This document shows, piece by piece, positions 24,345 to 34,600 of a stretch of 64,000 nt of DNA. Positions within the stretch are counted from its first letter, which is position 1. Each line of letters begins with the position of its first letter. The stretch is from NCBI GenBank assembly GCA_019055375.1, contig JAHQIW010002314.1, forward strand, positions 1 through 64,000. Direction: 5' to 3'. Under the pieces are notes generated by a model, which saw only the letters and a program-made list of their open reading frames with translations, was not told the origin of the DNA and searched no databases. The position numbers and the translations under genes were made by a program. Origin of the DNA: Parelaphostrongylus tenuis (Eukaryota > Nematoda > Chromadorea > Rhabditida > Metastrongylidae).

Positions 24345-24625
24345 ATATGGCCTGAGGTCCACTGCAACGCAGTCGCACTACAGTTTGAGGAGCCGCCGCG
24401 GGGTCACCAGACTTTCCATCTCACCACTGTTGGTAGAGTACTGAGGGTCTTGTCCTTGCAAGGATAGCAGCATCATCGAGTTGATGGTAAGTAGGCCCCG
24501 GCAAGTCATAGTCATGAATATACCAGTTGAATATCGCGATTTGATCAGATCTAGCGATATATGATAATGCCAATTACACGGCACATCCCTCACTGATGGA
24601 TCAACGCCGACAGCTTTGTCATTCT
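24345..24625 (+). repeat. Diverged SINE (unit 1; unit 2 copy at about 41770-42060)
   Basis: The middle block (GGGTCACCAGACTTTCCATC) and the tail (CACATCCCTCACTGATGGAT, then CAACGCCGACAGCTTT) align with the SINE at 58425-58715. The tRNA-like head is not recognisable. Confidence 0.5.
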
Positions 24626-24781
24626 ATCAGCAACAATAGCACTTCGTGCTTCTTTGGATTCATTTTAGGCGCATCCGAGACAGCACTATAATTTCCAGGT
24701 CTGCTGCAATGTTGACTGAAAGCAAAAGCACTTATTCCACTTTCTTTTGGTTCCAGTCGTTCACATTCAGTTTTATCACTT

Positions 24782-25145
24782 ACATTATCATTGGAGCCAA
24801 CTTGTCATATGGTCTAGTATGAGCTCTTGTAAAGCCCGATTCACGTGTTCCGTCCCTACAGACTTTAAGATAGAAGAAATAACGGTATAATATGATAAAA
24901 AATTACCAACCAAAGAGCAATCGAGTGCGCAAGAGCTCTCAAGTGAAAATTTCGCTTGACACAGAGTGTAAAACGTTTGTCTTCGATAACTCTCTGTAAG
25001 CTCCCGAGAGAAATGACTATACAAATATCGAAAGACGACGAGTTCTGCCCTACTGACGAGTCTGTAAGGAAGAAAAACGTGTATCGCGTTGTACAAGAGC
25101 TCTTACCAGACCACATGACAAGTTGACTCAAATAATAATGAAAGG
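24782..25145. mobile_element. MITE with ~50-bp terminal inverted repeats, present only in unit 1
   Basis: The left end ATTATCATTGGAGCCAACTT, continuing through GTCATATGGTCTAG to GAGCTCTTGTA, is the reverse complement of the right end, which closes GACAAGTTGACTCAAATAAT. It is about 360 bp with no transposase. Unit 2 has continuous sequence at the corresponding place near 42205, so the element was gained by unit 1 or lost from unit 2 after duplication. About 60 extra bases to 25208 are also missing from unit 2. Confidence 0.6.
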
Positions 25146-26089
25146 ATCTATTCAAATTTAAGCGCGGTCTAATAAAACACTCGAAATAAAGGCATTTTAT
25201 TACTTACTTGTTCTTTTTCTACTGCTGTCTCTCGGCTTGAGCTTTGGCGTCATCCCGTTGTTCTGCTGTATTCTATCCGTTCACCTTCCGCTTAGAGCAA
25301 GTGAAGAAATGGAATATACTATGCCAGGCAAACGTCTTTTATACATCTTTGAGAAAAACAATGATATCGCTGTGGCTATCGCTATCTTCTCACTTGCGTT
25401 GCCTCGAAAAGATTTATCACTTGCTATTTTCCTTGTTGTACCGATATCTTTTTCGTGGCAATATTGTAGAAAATGACTTATCTGAATCATTCGAAAAAAG
25501 CGAACTTTGAGAATGCAATTCCTATTATTTAGTTAGCTACAATGATGATCTTAATGATTGTACTCATGAACAGTGTTCTGTCAGACTTGAATGTTAATTT
25601 TTTTCCTAGTTGCACCTATAGAGCGTGAAATTCTTTGGATAGTGTCTACCCCTAAGAAGAGCGAACTAGTAGTTCGGCTTTCTGTTTGGTTAACACTGCT
25701 CTGCTCATAAGTTCAATGTGTAATGTTGTCTGTTAGAAGATTTTGGTGGTCAGTGAACGTCCAGTAAATTCCAGTTCAGTAATTTTCTTTTTTTTTTGAG
25801 ATAATATTTATTGTGTTCGGCATTTGGAGGACACTGTTGTCCTATATTTTGAAACTCTTCTTGCTTACGAAGTGCTCCAGCGACCGAAAGAAGTGATAGT
25901 CAGAGTAGAACGGTTCGAGTTTAGAGTGTGTAAAAGTAACTGAAAAATTTCGTTGTAAGTGCAACTGAAGGAACAAGCCGTAAGTACGAAGTTGGCATTT
26001 TCATGAAGGGTAGTGATAGGATGAGAAGCGAAAAAATCCGAACTAACTAATCCGTCACTTTAAGATTATCTTTTTGACAACTTGTCCCA

Positions 26090-26365
26090 ATGGTATGTTA
26101 GGCAGCACCGATTACTCTAAAAAAAATTTGCTGTAATGTTGTGCCATTCGAGGGTTTATCGAAACTTGTTAATCTGGTCTTTTTGTCTTCTGCTGAACGT
26201 TGTAGAATACTGGCTGAACGCCTTTTCTTACTATGTCGAGGATGGCCTGGCTAGGTGTTTCACAGGGCGTACATTTTTGACTGCAGGAGAATGTTGGAGG
26301 GTGGGGCTCGGCCCAGCGCGCACCGCGGCGATATTGCTGTTGTCGGGTACCGCACTCGTGTTAGA
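26090..26365 (+). repeat. Interspersed repeat R1 (unit 1; unit 2 copy at about 43070-43355)
   Basis: Contains GTAGAATACTGGCTGAACGC, GTCGAGGATGGCCTGGCTAG and a GC-rich segment GGGGCTCGGCCCAGCGCGCA. A reverse-orientation relative lies at 62525-62790. Coding potential is not supported; the open frame across it is incidental. Confidence 0.5.
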
Positions 26366-27429
26366 AATTGGGAAGACTCTTACTGTTTAAGTGTTATGTA
26401 AATTTTTACGAACATATCGGCGCCGATATGTGGTTTTTATCGAACTATGTATCGTTTTTCCGAATTAGTACACTTCAGTTGAAAACTTAAAGCCTTTATG
26501 AGAGTGCCTGTGCTTGCTATATTGCTTTAATAATATAAATGCCTTTGAATATTGCTTTTGTTTGCTTTCGGAACTCAATGTTCTTCCGGAAAATCGAGGG
26601 TAAAAGAACGGAGTGTAATTTTTTGTTTTTCCTAAACGTACGTTTAGCTGCTGTGAAGAGTGCTTCTTTTATGGGCTTATTGCGAATGTAAATTAAGGAA
26701 AACCGGAAAAATTCCTTAAGATCTGGTGAATACAATTTTCCTTATCTTACATAATAAGGCTCACTACAAGCCGCGATATCTTCATCTAAAGTTTAAAGAC
26801 TCAATATTCTTTTTCTCCTTCCTTTTTTGTTGATGCGTTCGATCCATACATGATTCATACCGGCATCAACATGTCCTGCAACATCGTCATGTCTTCAATT
26901 GGTTGATGTACTCTGATTACAGAGACATCATGTCCTTGATTATTTCAAGTATTCTATGGGAAAATTGCACACAATTTTGAGAAATCCTTTTTTTACTGCT
27001 TTTTTGACAGTGTTATGATGCCATATATATACATTTAAGAATGTTGATTGATATTCAAAACCTCTGAACCTTTGGCGGTAGTTTAACACGCGCTTTATTC
27101 AAACCTGGAGCGCGTGCTTTCACTATGCCACAGAGACCACCGCTTTGTCGCCAACTCCTCCTTCGATATAAACTATCAAAACTGTCACCAGCGAACCTAT
27201 AACGGTCTTCGTCTGCTGGGCTCACTCTGACATTGAACTCGCTGAGCTCAAGGCTATCTGAAATGCATAAGTAGAAAATGCTTATTTTTTAGCAGCCTTG
27301 TGAGTGTTTAGCAGTGTTTTTCCGATCACTCTTTCTGAGCTGTATGTTGAGAAATCACTTACCATTGCCAGAAAATCAAGAACGTCTTGAATATAGTGAA
27401 TAACGACGTTAATCACCATTACTGCACAG

Positions 27430-28024
27430 GCGGACGTGATAATCGACTTAGCTACCCTTACTGGTGCTCAGTCGTTGTTTCTGGTAAACTCCATGCAACA
27501 CTTCTCACTAATTGCGAGGAATGGCAAGAAAGTAATATCTCAGCTATCCCTTTTCAAAGTGATGCATTCTGAATTGAACGAATTTAGGCACGTGTGGGTG
27601 GTCGCCGTTCCGGTGATTTTGTCGCGCCAATGGTATTTTGTTCTGATCTCCACTTCCAGGGTCTCAAAATCCCTGTCACAGATATGCGTTATAGCAATCT
27701 CGGCAAGGCAGAGGTGAACAAGATCTACGTGCTGTCAATAAGCAGTTTTCTTTTTTGGGACTTGCTTCGCATGCGCTACAAGTGCGTTCTGCACGTTTTC
27801 ACCACTTTTTACTTTAGGGTCCACCATCGGCTTTAGCAGGTCTTTTCGTCGGTGCCCATATCGACTTCGGCTAGGAGCTCAAGTGGCTCCATTCTGATAT
27901 AGCCGCATCGGCAGAGATCGGTGATCGTGGTACTGGATACGGCATTGCTCATATGTCTTACCTACTTGCACATTCATCCATGACTCCATGTTTCAGCGCG
28001 AGAGCGGATGCTGAAACCATCTAG
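27430..28024 (+). pseudogene. M17 leucyl aminopeptidase (NPEPL1-type), 3' exons, unit 1
   Basis: Three exons: 27430-27531, 27588-27713 and 27818-28024. Exon 1 reads ADVIIDLATLTGAQS, exon 2 GRRSGDFVAPM, CSDLHFQ and SNLGKAE, exon 3 GPPSALAGLFVGAHIDFG, a stop, then WLHSDIAASAEIGDRGTGYG. This is the C-terminal half of the M17 domain, which binds two metals and cleaves N-terminal residues from peptides. The order and the GPPSA-LAGLF junction fit the NPEPL1 branch. The upstream exons with NTDAEGR and the catalytic lysine were not found. Lesions: a one-base loss after GAQS and a two-base loss near the exon end garble the middle of exon 1; TAG at 27872-27874 stops exon 3. All splice signals of exon 2 are intact. 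Confidence 0.75.
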
Positions 28025-30005
28025 ACACTTTTGCTCAGGTTTCCAGCTTTGTAAGGAAAAGATTTGAAAACGTATGGCAAGCCATTTTGTTCAAAGCAGG
28101 AAGAGTTCTATACTTGTTGTTAAAGGTAGGGAAGAAAGGTTGAAAACGGCAGTGTTTTTACCCTTTCTATCAGTCAAGGGAAGTGAGTCGACACTCTATT
28201 GGTAGGGAATTTATCAGCACTGATTTAGCTGATTTGTTACCTTGCTACTACTGATAACTACTTTGTTGGTCGTTCTATCCGAAGTTGCACATATCGATTC
28301 ACTGAAATTAATCGAAAACCAATGCAATTCGCTTATCTCACTTTCTACTATTGTACTTCGATAACATACTGCGCTTTATTTCATAAACATCGCAATTCTG
28401 CCAAATGTGATGAGCGAATTTACTATGGAAAGGAGCGTCTTAACATAGAATTTTGACCACGTTGAGCCTCACTAACTTCCTCTGCTGGCCAAGTCCACAA
28501 TTCCTTCTTACATGATGGCAGGCAGATTAATGAAGTTATCTGCTACTAGACCATACAACAAGTTCATCTGTGGACTGTTTAAGGCTTGAGAGAGCAATTG
28601 TAACAAGTTGTTAGTTTTGAAGATTGAGCTTATTACGGAGGTTTTCTGTAGAGCCGCTTTCTTGGGCTCCGAAAAGCAGATGTACAAGATCAAAACTTGC
28701 TTTGACATGAGCAATTTAGTAAGGTAGGTATGAAAGGGTTGTGCAGGCTGCGCTATACTGCAACTAAAAATTTGAAGGCTATAACGAGATCTCACAGCAA
28801 ATGGAAAGATAGAAATCAATGTAAAGGAACAGAAAAAAACAAAACTCATTGCTTATAGAATGTGTTACACTTCTGATTGAAACATAATATTTATTACTAT
28901 CGCATCTTAAGTCTGCACAACTATCGCGACGAAAATTTCCTCAGATCCTACAACTAGAATCATTTCAAGTCTCATGAAAGGCGACAAGGCAAATTTCCCA
29001 AAATCAGTGCTTACATCGTTTCCCCCAAAAGCTCTGAAAAGCAGCAACAAATGAAACAACATCAATTAGAGGACTATTTTGTAGTAGTATTCAAGGCACT
29101 TCTGTGTTAGACGGCTAAAAATGACATAAAGTTTCTCCTCGCTGGACAAGAATTCTTCATAGAAGTGTTAGTAATCTTCCGAAAGTCTAAACCTCTAGCC
29201 ATAGCTACACGTAGCCATTTTTTGAACGTCGCAAATTTCAAAATAAACTTATGTTTCACACCCTCCACGCACCTTCACTTGGCTCACGCATATGATTTGA
29301 TGGAAGGATTAAAAGCATATTATATTAGAGAATGTTTCGTAGTATCTGAGTCAATCGTTCTATATGGAGTTCTTCTCCAAGGTGGAAGAATAATTCTGAA
29401 ATGAAAAAAAGTTGTACCCCACATATCTAACCCGTATATATCTATCGCTCCGACCGCCCCTTAAAATGGCCGGATGCTCGTCTAATATGTGAAGCTCGAT
29501 GTTATTTTCCACGCTACACTGCAATGAAACGCTCTTTTCCGGAAAATAAGCAGAGCGTTGGAATCACTGAAACCTACGCTTTCTATTGATTATTAATAGT
29601 CTAGAGAAAGACCTTTGCCCGGCAAAGTGTAAAGCACAAATCTTTACATTCTCCTACACCTCTATCAAAATAGCTTTTTCACAAAGCAAGCACATTTTTG
29701 AGTTCTTCGAGAAATATGTTATCGAAGGAGTACTAGCAGTCTAAATGAGATGCTTTGTCCAGCAAAATATAAGCGAGATAACAAAAAAGTGTGGTCGTGT
29801 GTAAAGTGTACAGCATTATCAAAGAATGTTTGGAAAACTAACGATGTGCAGCCGTAGCTAGAGTTCATATGATTAATAACTCTCTATGAAAGCAATTCAA
29901 AAGTTCGACTTGCTATAAACCTCGGCATAATCAGTTATTTTATGAAAATCGAAAAAACATGTCTCGATTAGCTGAAGCGAGGATGATAAATAGTCGTAAA
30001 AGTTC

Positions 30006-30040
30006 GGCTGACGTTTCGGTGACCCGCCCTCTTCAGAGCC
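30006..30040 (-). ncRNA. Minimal type I hammerhead ribozyme in the PLE 3' region
   Basis: Read on the minus strand: stem I 5' strand GGCT (30040-30037), core CTGAAGA (30036-30030), stem II GG...CC with an 8-base loop (30029-30018), GAAA plus CGTC (30017-30010), stem I 3' strand AGCC (30009-30006). GGCT and AGCC pair perfectly, and CTGANGA, GAAA and GTC are all intact, placing the cleavage after C at 30010. Stem III is only ACGT, which is self-complementary, so activity probably needs two copies pairing. Hammerheads of this minimal kind are known in Penelope-like elements. Confidence 0.7.
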
Positions 30041-30116
30041 TGGACGTATGTAGTATTAGTCCATTTGAATGATTCAGATAATGTCAGATGTATGCTGCCT
30101 AGGTCAGGTTAGATGA

Positions 30117-30497
30117 TTAATCGAAGAAAGGGCGCGAATCTCGTGTGATGGTGACGCGCTCGTTCTTCCGGTTCATTTCGGGATTTTGGGCGTTTATCCA
30201 AAGTGCCTCAAGAGTTTTGCGCGTGGAAGTTTTTGATTCCTGCGCTAGGATTGTGACAGTCACATCAGAATCCTTGTTTTTGTGTTTTTGTGTCCTATGT
30301 AAACCTAAAGGTTTCGTCTTATCTATTTTAGATTTACTATCTAGATGTTCTTTTATGCGGATGAAAAGTGGTCTACCCGTTTCGCCTATATATTCTTCCC
30401 CGCATGTTTTACATGCTAGTAAATGAATTGTGCCCGATCTCATACAATCCCCTTCTTTCCCGTTAGAGCAGATCATACAGTTTTTGGTGTTGCACAA
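30117..30497 (-). pseudogene. GIY-YIG endonuclease domain of PLE A
   Basis: Open frame of 126 codons. It starts within the Cys-rich linker (MCNTKNCMICSNGKEGDC). The endonuclease proper has CKTCGEEYIGETGRPL (the YIG part plus G), IRIKEHL with the conserved Arg, HKNKDSDVTVTILAQE, and TLEALWINAQNPEMN with the catalytic Glu and closing Asn. In PLEs this domain nicks target DNA to prime reverse transcription. The domain itself carries no visible lesion and is separated from the RT frame by about 85 bases containing stops. Confidence 0.8.
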
Positions 30498-30581
30498 TCA
30501 ATCACAAAGTCTATTGCGGATCGGCTGATGGCGTAGGGTGGGGAGTGGGATTTTGATAACTACCACAGAATTTTCAAGACT

Positions 30582-31124
30582 TCATCTTTTTAGGCACCTT
30601 TTAACCGGGCTACTAATTTCGTTTGATATAAATGGCAATTTGAAGGAAACTCTATTCAGGTGCTGAGTATTGTTCTTTTGGTACCTAATTCCACTTTTTG
30701 AATATTCCCAAGTGGCAAATGTTTTGTAGCCGTTGGAAATGGCAGTTTTTCGTGCCAAGTTTAACGATTCGTTCCTTTCCTCTTCTCCTGTGCACAGATT
30801 TTTAACTGTTCGAACCATGTTTTTAATTAGGGTTTTTTTCATGGGTGAAGAATGAGAGGGAAGGCGATTGACTAAAATGTTTTTGTAACTCGGTTTTCTA
30901 TACCATTTTGTACTATAACCACTATCCAAAAGCTTTACTTTGATGTTTGAGAATGGAAGCCAGCTCCGGTTTGGACTTTCTAGCGTAAATTTTATATGCT
31001 CTGACTGTCCGTTCAAGACTTCAAAACATTTGTCCATTTCCTTTTGTGTGGAACAGACAATGAAACAATCGTCTATATGCCGGCAGTAGAGCAATGGGTG
31101 GTGAACGAGAACTGGAGCTTCCAC
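30582..31124 (-). pseudogene. Reverse transcriptase C-terminal part of PLE A
   Basis: 180-codon frame with YCRHIDDCFIV (motif C; the usual aromatic before IDD is His), the LESPN..LPFSNIKV segment (motifs D/E) and the thumb-like region to FISNEISSPVKRCLKR. Upstream, motif B and motif A (31183-31425) lie in other frames, so at least two frame breaks separate the pieces. Confidence 0.75.
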
Positions 31125-31182
31125 CTTATATAGAAGATGGCAAGACTATGTGCCAAACGTTGACCCATGGCTAACCCCCGAG

Positions 31183-31425
31183 TTATATGAAGTATTTTCT
31201 CGACCACCGCAAGAGTGAATAACCATGACGTTGTTTTGAGAGGGTCATTAGTTGTTGAAATGTGAAGCCATACATATTTACTTTTTGTTCATTTTCAGTT
31301 AAAAGTTTGAAAATGGCTTGCATTGCAGAGTCATTTGATACGTATGTATAGAGTGAAATAACATCAAATGGCTTTATTACGTGCGAATTGTTTGGTTTCG
31401 CGCAACGTAGGTGAACCAGGAACAT
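31183..31425 (-). pseudogene. Reverse transcriptase palm fragment (motif A) of PLE A
   Basis: Reads CAKPNNSHVIKPFDVISLYT, then YVSNDSAMQAIFKLL. The Asp of FDVISLYT is the first catalytic aspartate. Preceding conserved PLE segments are absent, marking 5' truncation at about 31430-31560. Confidence 0.65.
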
Positions 31426-31732
31426 TTAGGTATCGGGTAGATGGGTTGGTATTCTTCTGTAGCGATTATTCCGTGTAGAATGCTCTTCTTATCGCTTTAT
31501 CATGCACGACTTTTCCTTCACTGCAGTAGATCAGGCTGTGAACTTGGGCAATAAAACCGCTATACGTAAATTATAATACGACAACATCAAGACACCGATA
31601 TCGATAGACCAACAGAGGACTTGGATAGATACTATGCAATCAATAGTTGGAATTATTAGAAATGAACGATCCTATGAGTAATGCGAAGCAGGCTCCTGAG
31701 GTATTTATGTTGTAGCAAAGGCGCCACCAAAT

Positions 31733-31803
31733 GCATTGGTGGTTTAGTGGTAGAGCGTTCGCTTTCCATCTGGGCGACCCGGGTTCGATCCCCGACCAGT
31801 GCA
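31733..31803 (+). tRNA. tRNA-Gly(UCC)-like gene or pseudogene
   Basis: 71 bases from GCATTGG to CCAGTGC plus A. The acceptor stem pairs completely with one G-T. The D-arm GGTTTAGTGGTAGAGC is typical of tRNA-Gly, the anticodon loop TTTCCAT gives UCC, and the T-loop is TTCGATC. The anticodon stem is weak (TTCGC against CTGGG, with G-T pairs and a C-C mismatch) and one T-stem pair is lost. It is probably a decayed copy. Confidence 0.5.
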
Positions 31804-31820
31804 CATTTGGTCCACACCAA

Positions 31821-31885
31821 CCATCTGGCCGGGACCCGGGTCGCCCAGACGGCAGGCGAACGCGATACCACGAAACTATGAATGC
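31821..31885 (-). tRNA. tRNA-Gly(GCC)-like pseudogene
   Basis: On the minus strand GCATTCATAGTTTCGTGGTA is followed by an anticodon loop CTGCCGT (GCC) and GCGACCCGGG, but the T-loop TTCGATT is deleted. It is the inverted counterpart of the neighbour at 31733-31803, with which it shares GGGCGACCCGGG, so the pair could fold as a hairpin. Confidence 0.45.
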
Positions 31886-31917
31886 ATTTATTGGTGGCGC
31901 CTTCCCCACAATTTTTG

Positions 31918-31988
31918 TGCATCGGCCGGGAATCGAACCCGGGTCCTCCGCGTGGCTGGCGAGCATTCTACCAATAAACCACAGATGC
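31918..31988 (-). tRNA. tRNA-Gly(GCC)-like gene
   Basis: 71 bases on the minus strand from GCATCTG to CCGATGC plus A. D-arm GGTTTATTGGTAGAATGC, anticodon loop CAGCCAC (GCC), perfect T-arm CCGGGTTCGATTCCCGG. One mismatch in the acceptor stem (T6-C67) and one in the anticodon stem. The best preserved of the three; a tRNA-finding covariance model would decide between gene and pseudogene. Confidence 0.55.
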
Positions 31989-32189
31989 ACATTTGGTGCA
32001 CTGGGCTCTGGAAGATCGAGCTGTCTGTTAAGGTTGATGACAGCTGGGTGCTGCGCTCGCCACTTGGACCATTTTCTGTCTAAGGTCCTCGAACCTCTGC
32101 GAACCACTTGCTCTCTAAAATCATGGACCATCTGCGTTGCCTAAATTATCATGTAATTCCCGAAAAGATAGCAAAAATCTCTTGGGAGG

Positions 32190-32415
32190 TTTGCTATACA
32201 TGTAAAGTAGATTGACGAGCAAGCATCAGTATTCCACATGTGAAGTATAGCGGAGAACAATATTTTGTATTACAGATGTAAAGTGTGATAAGGGTGAGTC
32301 TCTATATTAGTCATGTGGAGTTAATGGAGAGTGAGATTCTGTGTTATAGATGTGAAGTGTAATAAGGGAAAGGCTTCTTTGTTATACATGTAAAGTGTGA
32401 TAGGGAGCAAGCTTC
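32190..32415. repeat. Minisatellite, ~38-bp unit, about six diverged copies
   Basis: Units begin with TTATACATGTAAAGTGTGAT or variants (CTATACATGTAAAGTAGATT, TTCCACATGTGAAGTATAGC, TTACAGATGTAAAGTGTGAT, TTATAGATGTGAAGTGTAAT). It lies inside the 4.7-kb insertion, between the tRNA-like sequences and PLE B. Confidence 0.7.
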
Positions 32416-33640
32416 TACAGGAAAGATGAGTTGAGAATCAAGAGGGATGGAAGTTGCAGCCGAGCTCCAAATGGCGTCCATAGCCAAATGGCACTTTTGT
32501 GGGCTTGACGCTTTCCAAGATTCTTGTTTGCGTTAACCTATCAGTAGTTTTCCAGCACAACACTGGTCAGCTACTGTGGGAAACACGTCTGTCCATAGAA
32601 CCAATCACTGCGTTTTGAATAGTTCACCCGCACAACGCTGGCTATCTGGTGCGCGAAACAGGTGCCGCTTGCACCGGGATACTGCAGCTGATTGTGCGGG
32701 ATACTGCAGTCGGCAGATCAGCGTGGGATACTCGAATCGGCTACTATGACTGACTGCCTATTCAATAACTATTATAATTATATGCAAGTAGATAACTTTG
32801 CTATTCATGACTATGTGCAATGAGAAAAATAGCAGTTATTCGAGAGAAGAACTGTTATATTTCCTCTGCTTTACGCTTTTGAAAGCTCTTCCCTCTCGAA
32901 TTGTTATTTGAAGTCGCTATTTTGATTTACATCCAATTTTGAACTTATGGAACGAAATAAATGGTGCTATATTGATTATTCAAAGCATGATTTGAACAGC
33001 CAAAATTTCTTGTAAATTGAGTTTCAAAAAGAGCGCTTTATGACAGTTGTTAAATAAGCGAAAGGCGTTAAAATTAATCATGGTCAAACTGTTCAAAGCA
33101 AAATTCACTTATAAGTCTTATAGCAAAAACGGTCATTGTTTTCGCACTGGCGTGGTTGTAACTTCAGATATTAGTCGAAGCAACATCTCTGCTTTACCAA
33201 TCGTAATAATCACTCATAATGCCGTAAGTTTCATTGTTATTTTGAATGATGTTGCTAGTTTAAAAAAGATGCTTCCGTGCTGTAAAGTAGTTAATGCGTG
33301 AGTGTTAGCTTTCCTGTAAGAAGTTCTTTTGTCGTCGGTGTTTTTTGAATTTTTTTCTTATATCTTTCACTACCTAATTATCCTCAAACAAAAACAATTC
33401 ATTTCTGAGAAAGGATGGACAGTACGCGCGCTTCTTGGTAATGAAGTAGTTTTTCGCAATTTTCCAAGAAAAGTGCATATTTTAGTGGAAAAAAACGAGA
33501 AAGAAAAAACTAAGAAAAAGTAGATTTAACGAAATTACGGAAAAAAGTGTACGCACGCATCTAATATCCAACACATGCTGCTCTTATCTACTGACATATA
33601 GAGTAGTCGGTTGTTTTGTTTGAAATGTTATTAATCAAAA
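32416..33640. other. Non-coding centre of the insertion
   Basis: No gene recognised. A short degenerate repetition (CAGCACAACACTGG and CCGCACAACGCTGG) occurs at about 32556-32640. The rest is AT-rich unique sequence up to the start of PLE B. Confidence 0.4.
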
Positions 33641-34600
33641 TTGTGTAGAAAACCGAGTAACACAAACATTTTAGTCGTTTACCTTTCCTCTCATCCTTCA
33701 CATAAGAAAAAATCGCTAATCAAAAACATGTGTTGAACTGCTGAAAATGTGTGCAGAGGAGAAGGGGAAAGGAACGAATCGTTAAACTTGGCACGACAAA
33801 TTGCCATTTTCAACGGCTACATAACATTTGCTACTCGGGCATATTCAAAAAGTGAAATTAGGTCCCGAAAGAACAATACTCGGCAGCCGAATAGAGTTCC
33901 CTTCAAACTGCCATTTATATCAAACGAAATTAGTAGCGCGGTTAAAAGGTGCCTAAAAAGATGCAGTCTTGAAAATTTCGCGGTAGTTATCGAAATCCCA
34001 CTTCCCACCTTACGCCATCAGCTGATCCGCAATAGACTTTATGATCGACTTTGTAACACCAAAAACTATATGATCTGCCTTGACAGAAAAGAGGGGGATT
34101 GTATGAGATCGGGCACAATTTATTTACTAACGTGTAAAGCATGAGGGGAAGAATATATAGACAAAACAGCTAGACCACTTTTCACCTGCATAAAAGAACA
34201 TCTAGATAGTAAATCTAGAATGGATAAAACAAACCTTTAGGTTTACATAGGGCACAAAAACACAACAACAAGGATTTTGATGTGACTGTCACAATCCTAG
34301 CGCAGGAATCAAGGACTTCCACGTGCAAAACTCTTGAGGCACTTTGGACAAACCCCCAAAATCCGGAAATGAACCGGAAGGACGAGCGCGTCACCATCAC
34401 ATGAAATTCGCGCCCTTTCTTCGTTTGATCTTCTAACCTGACCTAGGCAGCATATGAATAAGATAATCCGAATCATTCAATTAGACTAATACTACATACG
34501 CCCAGGCTCTGAAGAAGGCGGCCAAAACGTCAGCTGAACTTCTACGACTAGTTTATCAACTTCGCGTCAGCTAATCAAGATAAGCTTTCTCGATTTTTAT
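33640..34600 (+). mobile_element. Penelope-like retroelement B (strongly 5'-truncated, decayed)
   Basis: Begins at the RT thumb region (AAACCGAGTAACACAAACAT, matching the YRKPSY segment of copy A) and continues through ERNESLNLARQIAI, LPFISNEISSAVKRCLKR, CNTKNYMIC and MRSGTIYLLTCKA, then a stop, GEEYID, and frame breaks in the GIY-YIG domain. The same family as PLE A in opposite orientation, more diverged. Confidence 0.75.
34505..34535 (+). ncRNA. Degenerate hammerhead ribozyme of PLE B
   Basis: GGCT, CTGAAGA, stem II AGGCGGCC, then AAAACGTC and AGCT. The first G of GAAA is A, and the last stem I base pair is lost (AGCT for AGCC). The G at this position is invariant in active hammerheads, so this copy is predicted inactive. 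Confidence 0.6.

Larger units (their letters stand above)
15976..28767. repeat. Tandem duplication unit 1 (about 12.8 kb)
   Basis: Starts at AAATTTGAAGGCTTTAACGA and ends where the same sequence recurs at about 28768. Nearly every landmark reappears in the same order and strand in unit 2: foldback element, mariner tail, tRNA-like repeat, PLE fragments, tyrosine-phosphatase exon, SINE and aminopeptidase exons. By eye, identity is mostly in the low to mid nineties percent, higher in some tracts. It is a direct repeat with no spacer. Confidence 0.9.
29900..31500 (-). mobile_element. Penelope-like retroelement A (5'-truncated)
   Basis: Running down the minus strand: RT motif A (KPFDVISLYT) at about 31370, RT motif B (GLAMGQRLAHSLAIFYI) near 31150, RT motif C (RHIDDCFIV) near 31075, a linker with Cys pairs (CNTKNCMIC), a GIY-YIG endonuclease and a 3' region with a hammerhead motif. 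This domain order defines the EN-plus Penelope-like elements. The 5' part of the RT is missing, and the frame shifts between motifs A, B and C, so the copy is dead as a source of protein. Confidence 0.8.

Noticed and set aside
29165..29404. 79-codon frame conserved in both tandem units (also at 16374-16613)
   Set aside because: Conservation is explained by the recent duplication of the whole region, and the frame starts in the foldback arm repeat.
31640..32144. Overlapping long frames on both strands with GDPGSIP- and PGIEPGS-like peptides
   Set aside because: These peptides come from translating tRNA T-arm and anticodon-arm sequence; the region is the tRNA-Gly-like cluster.
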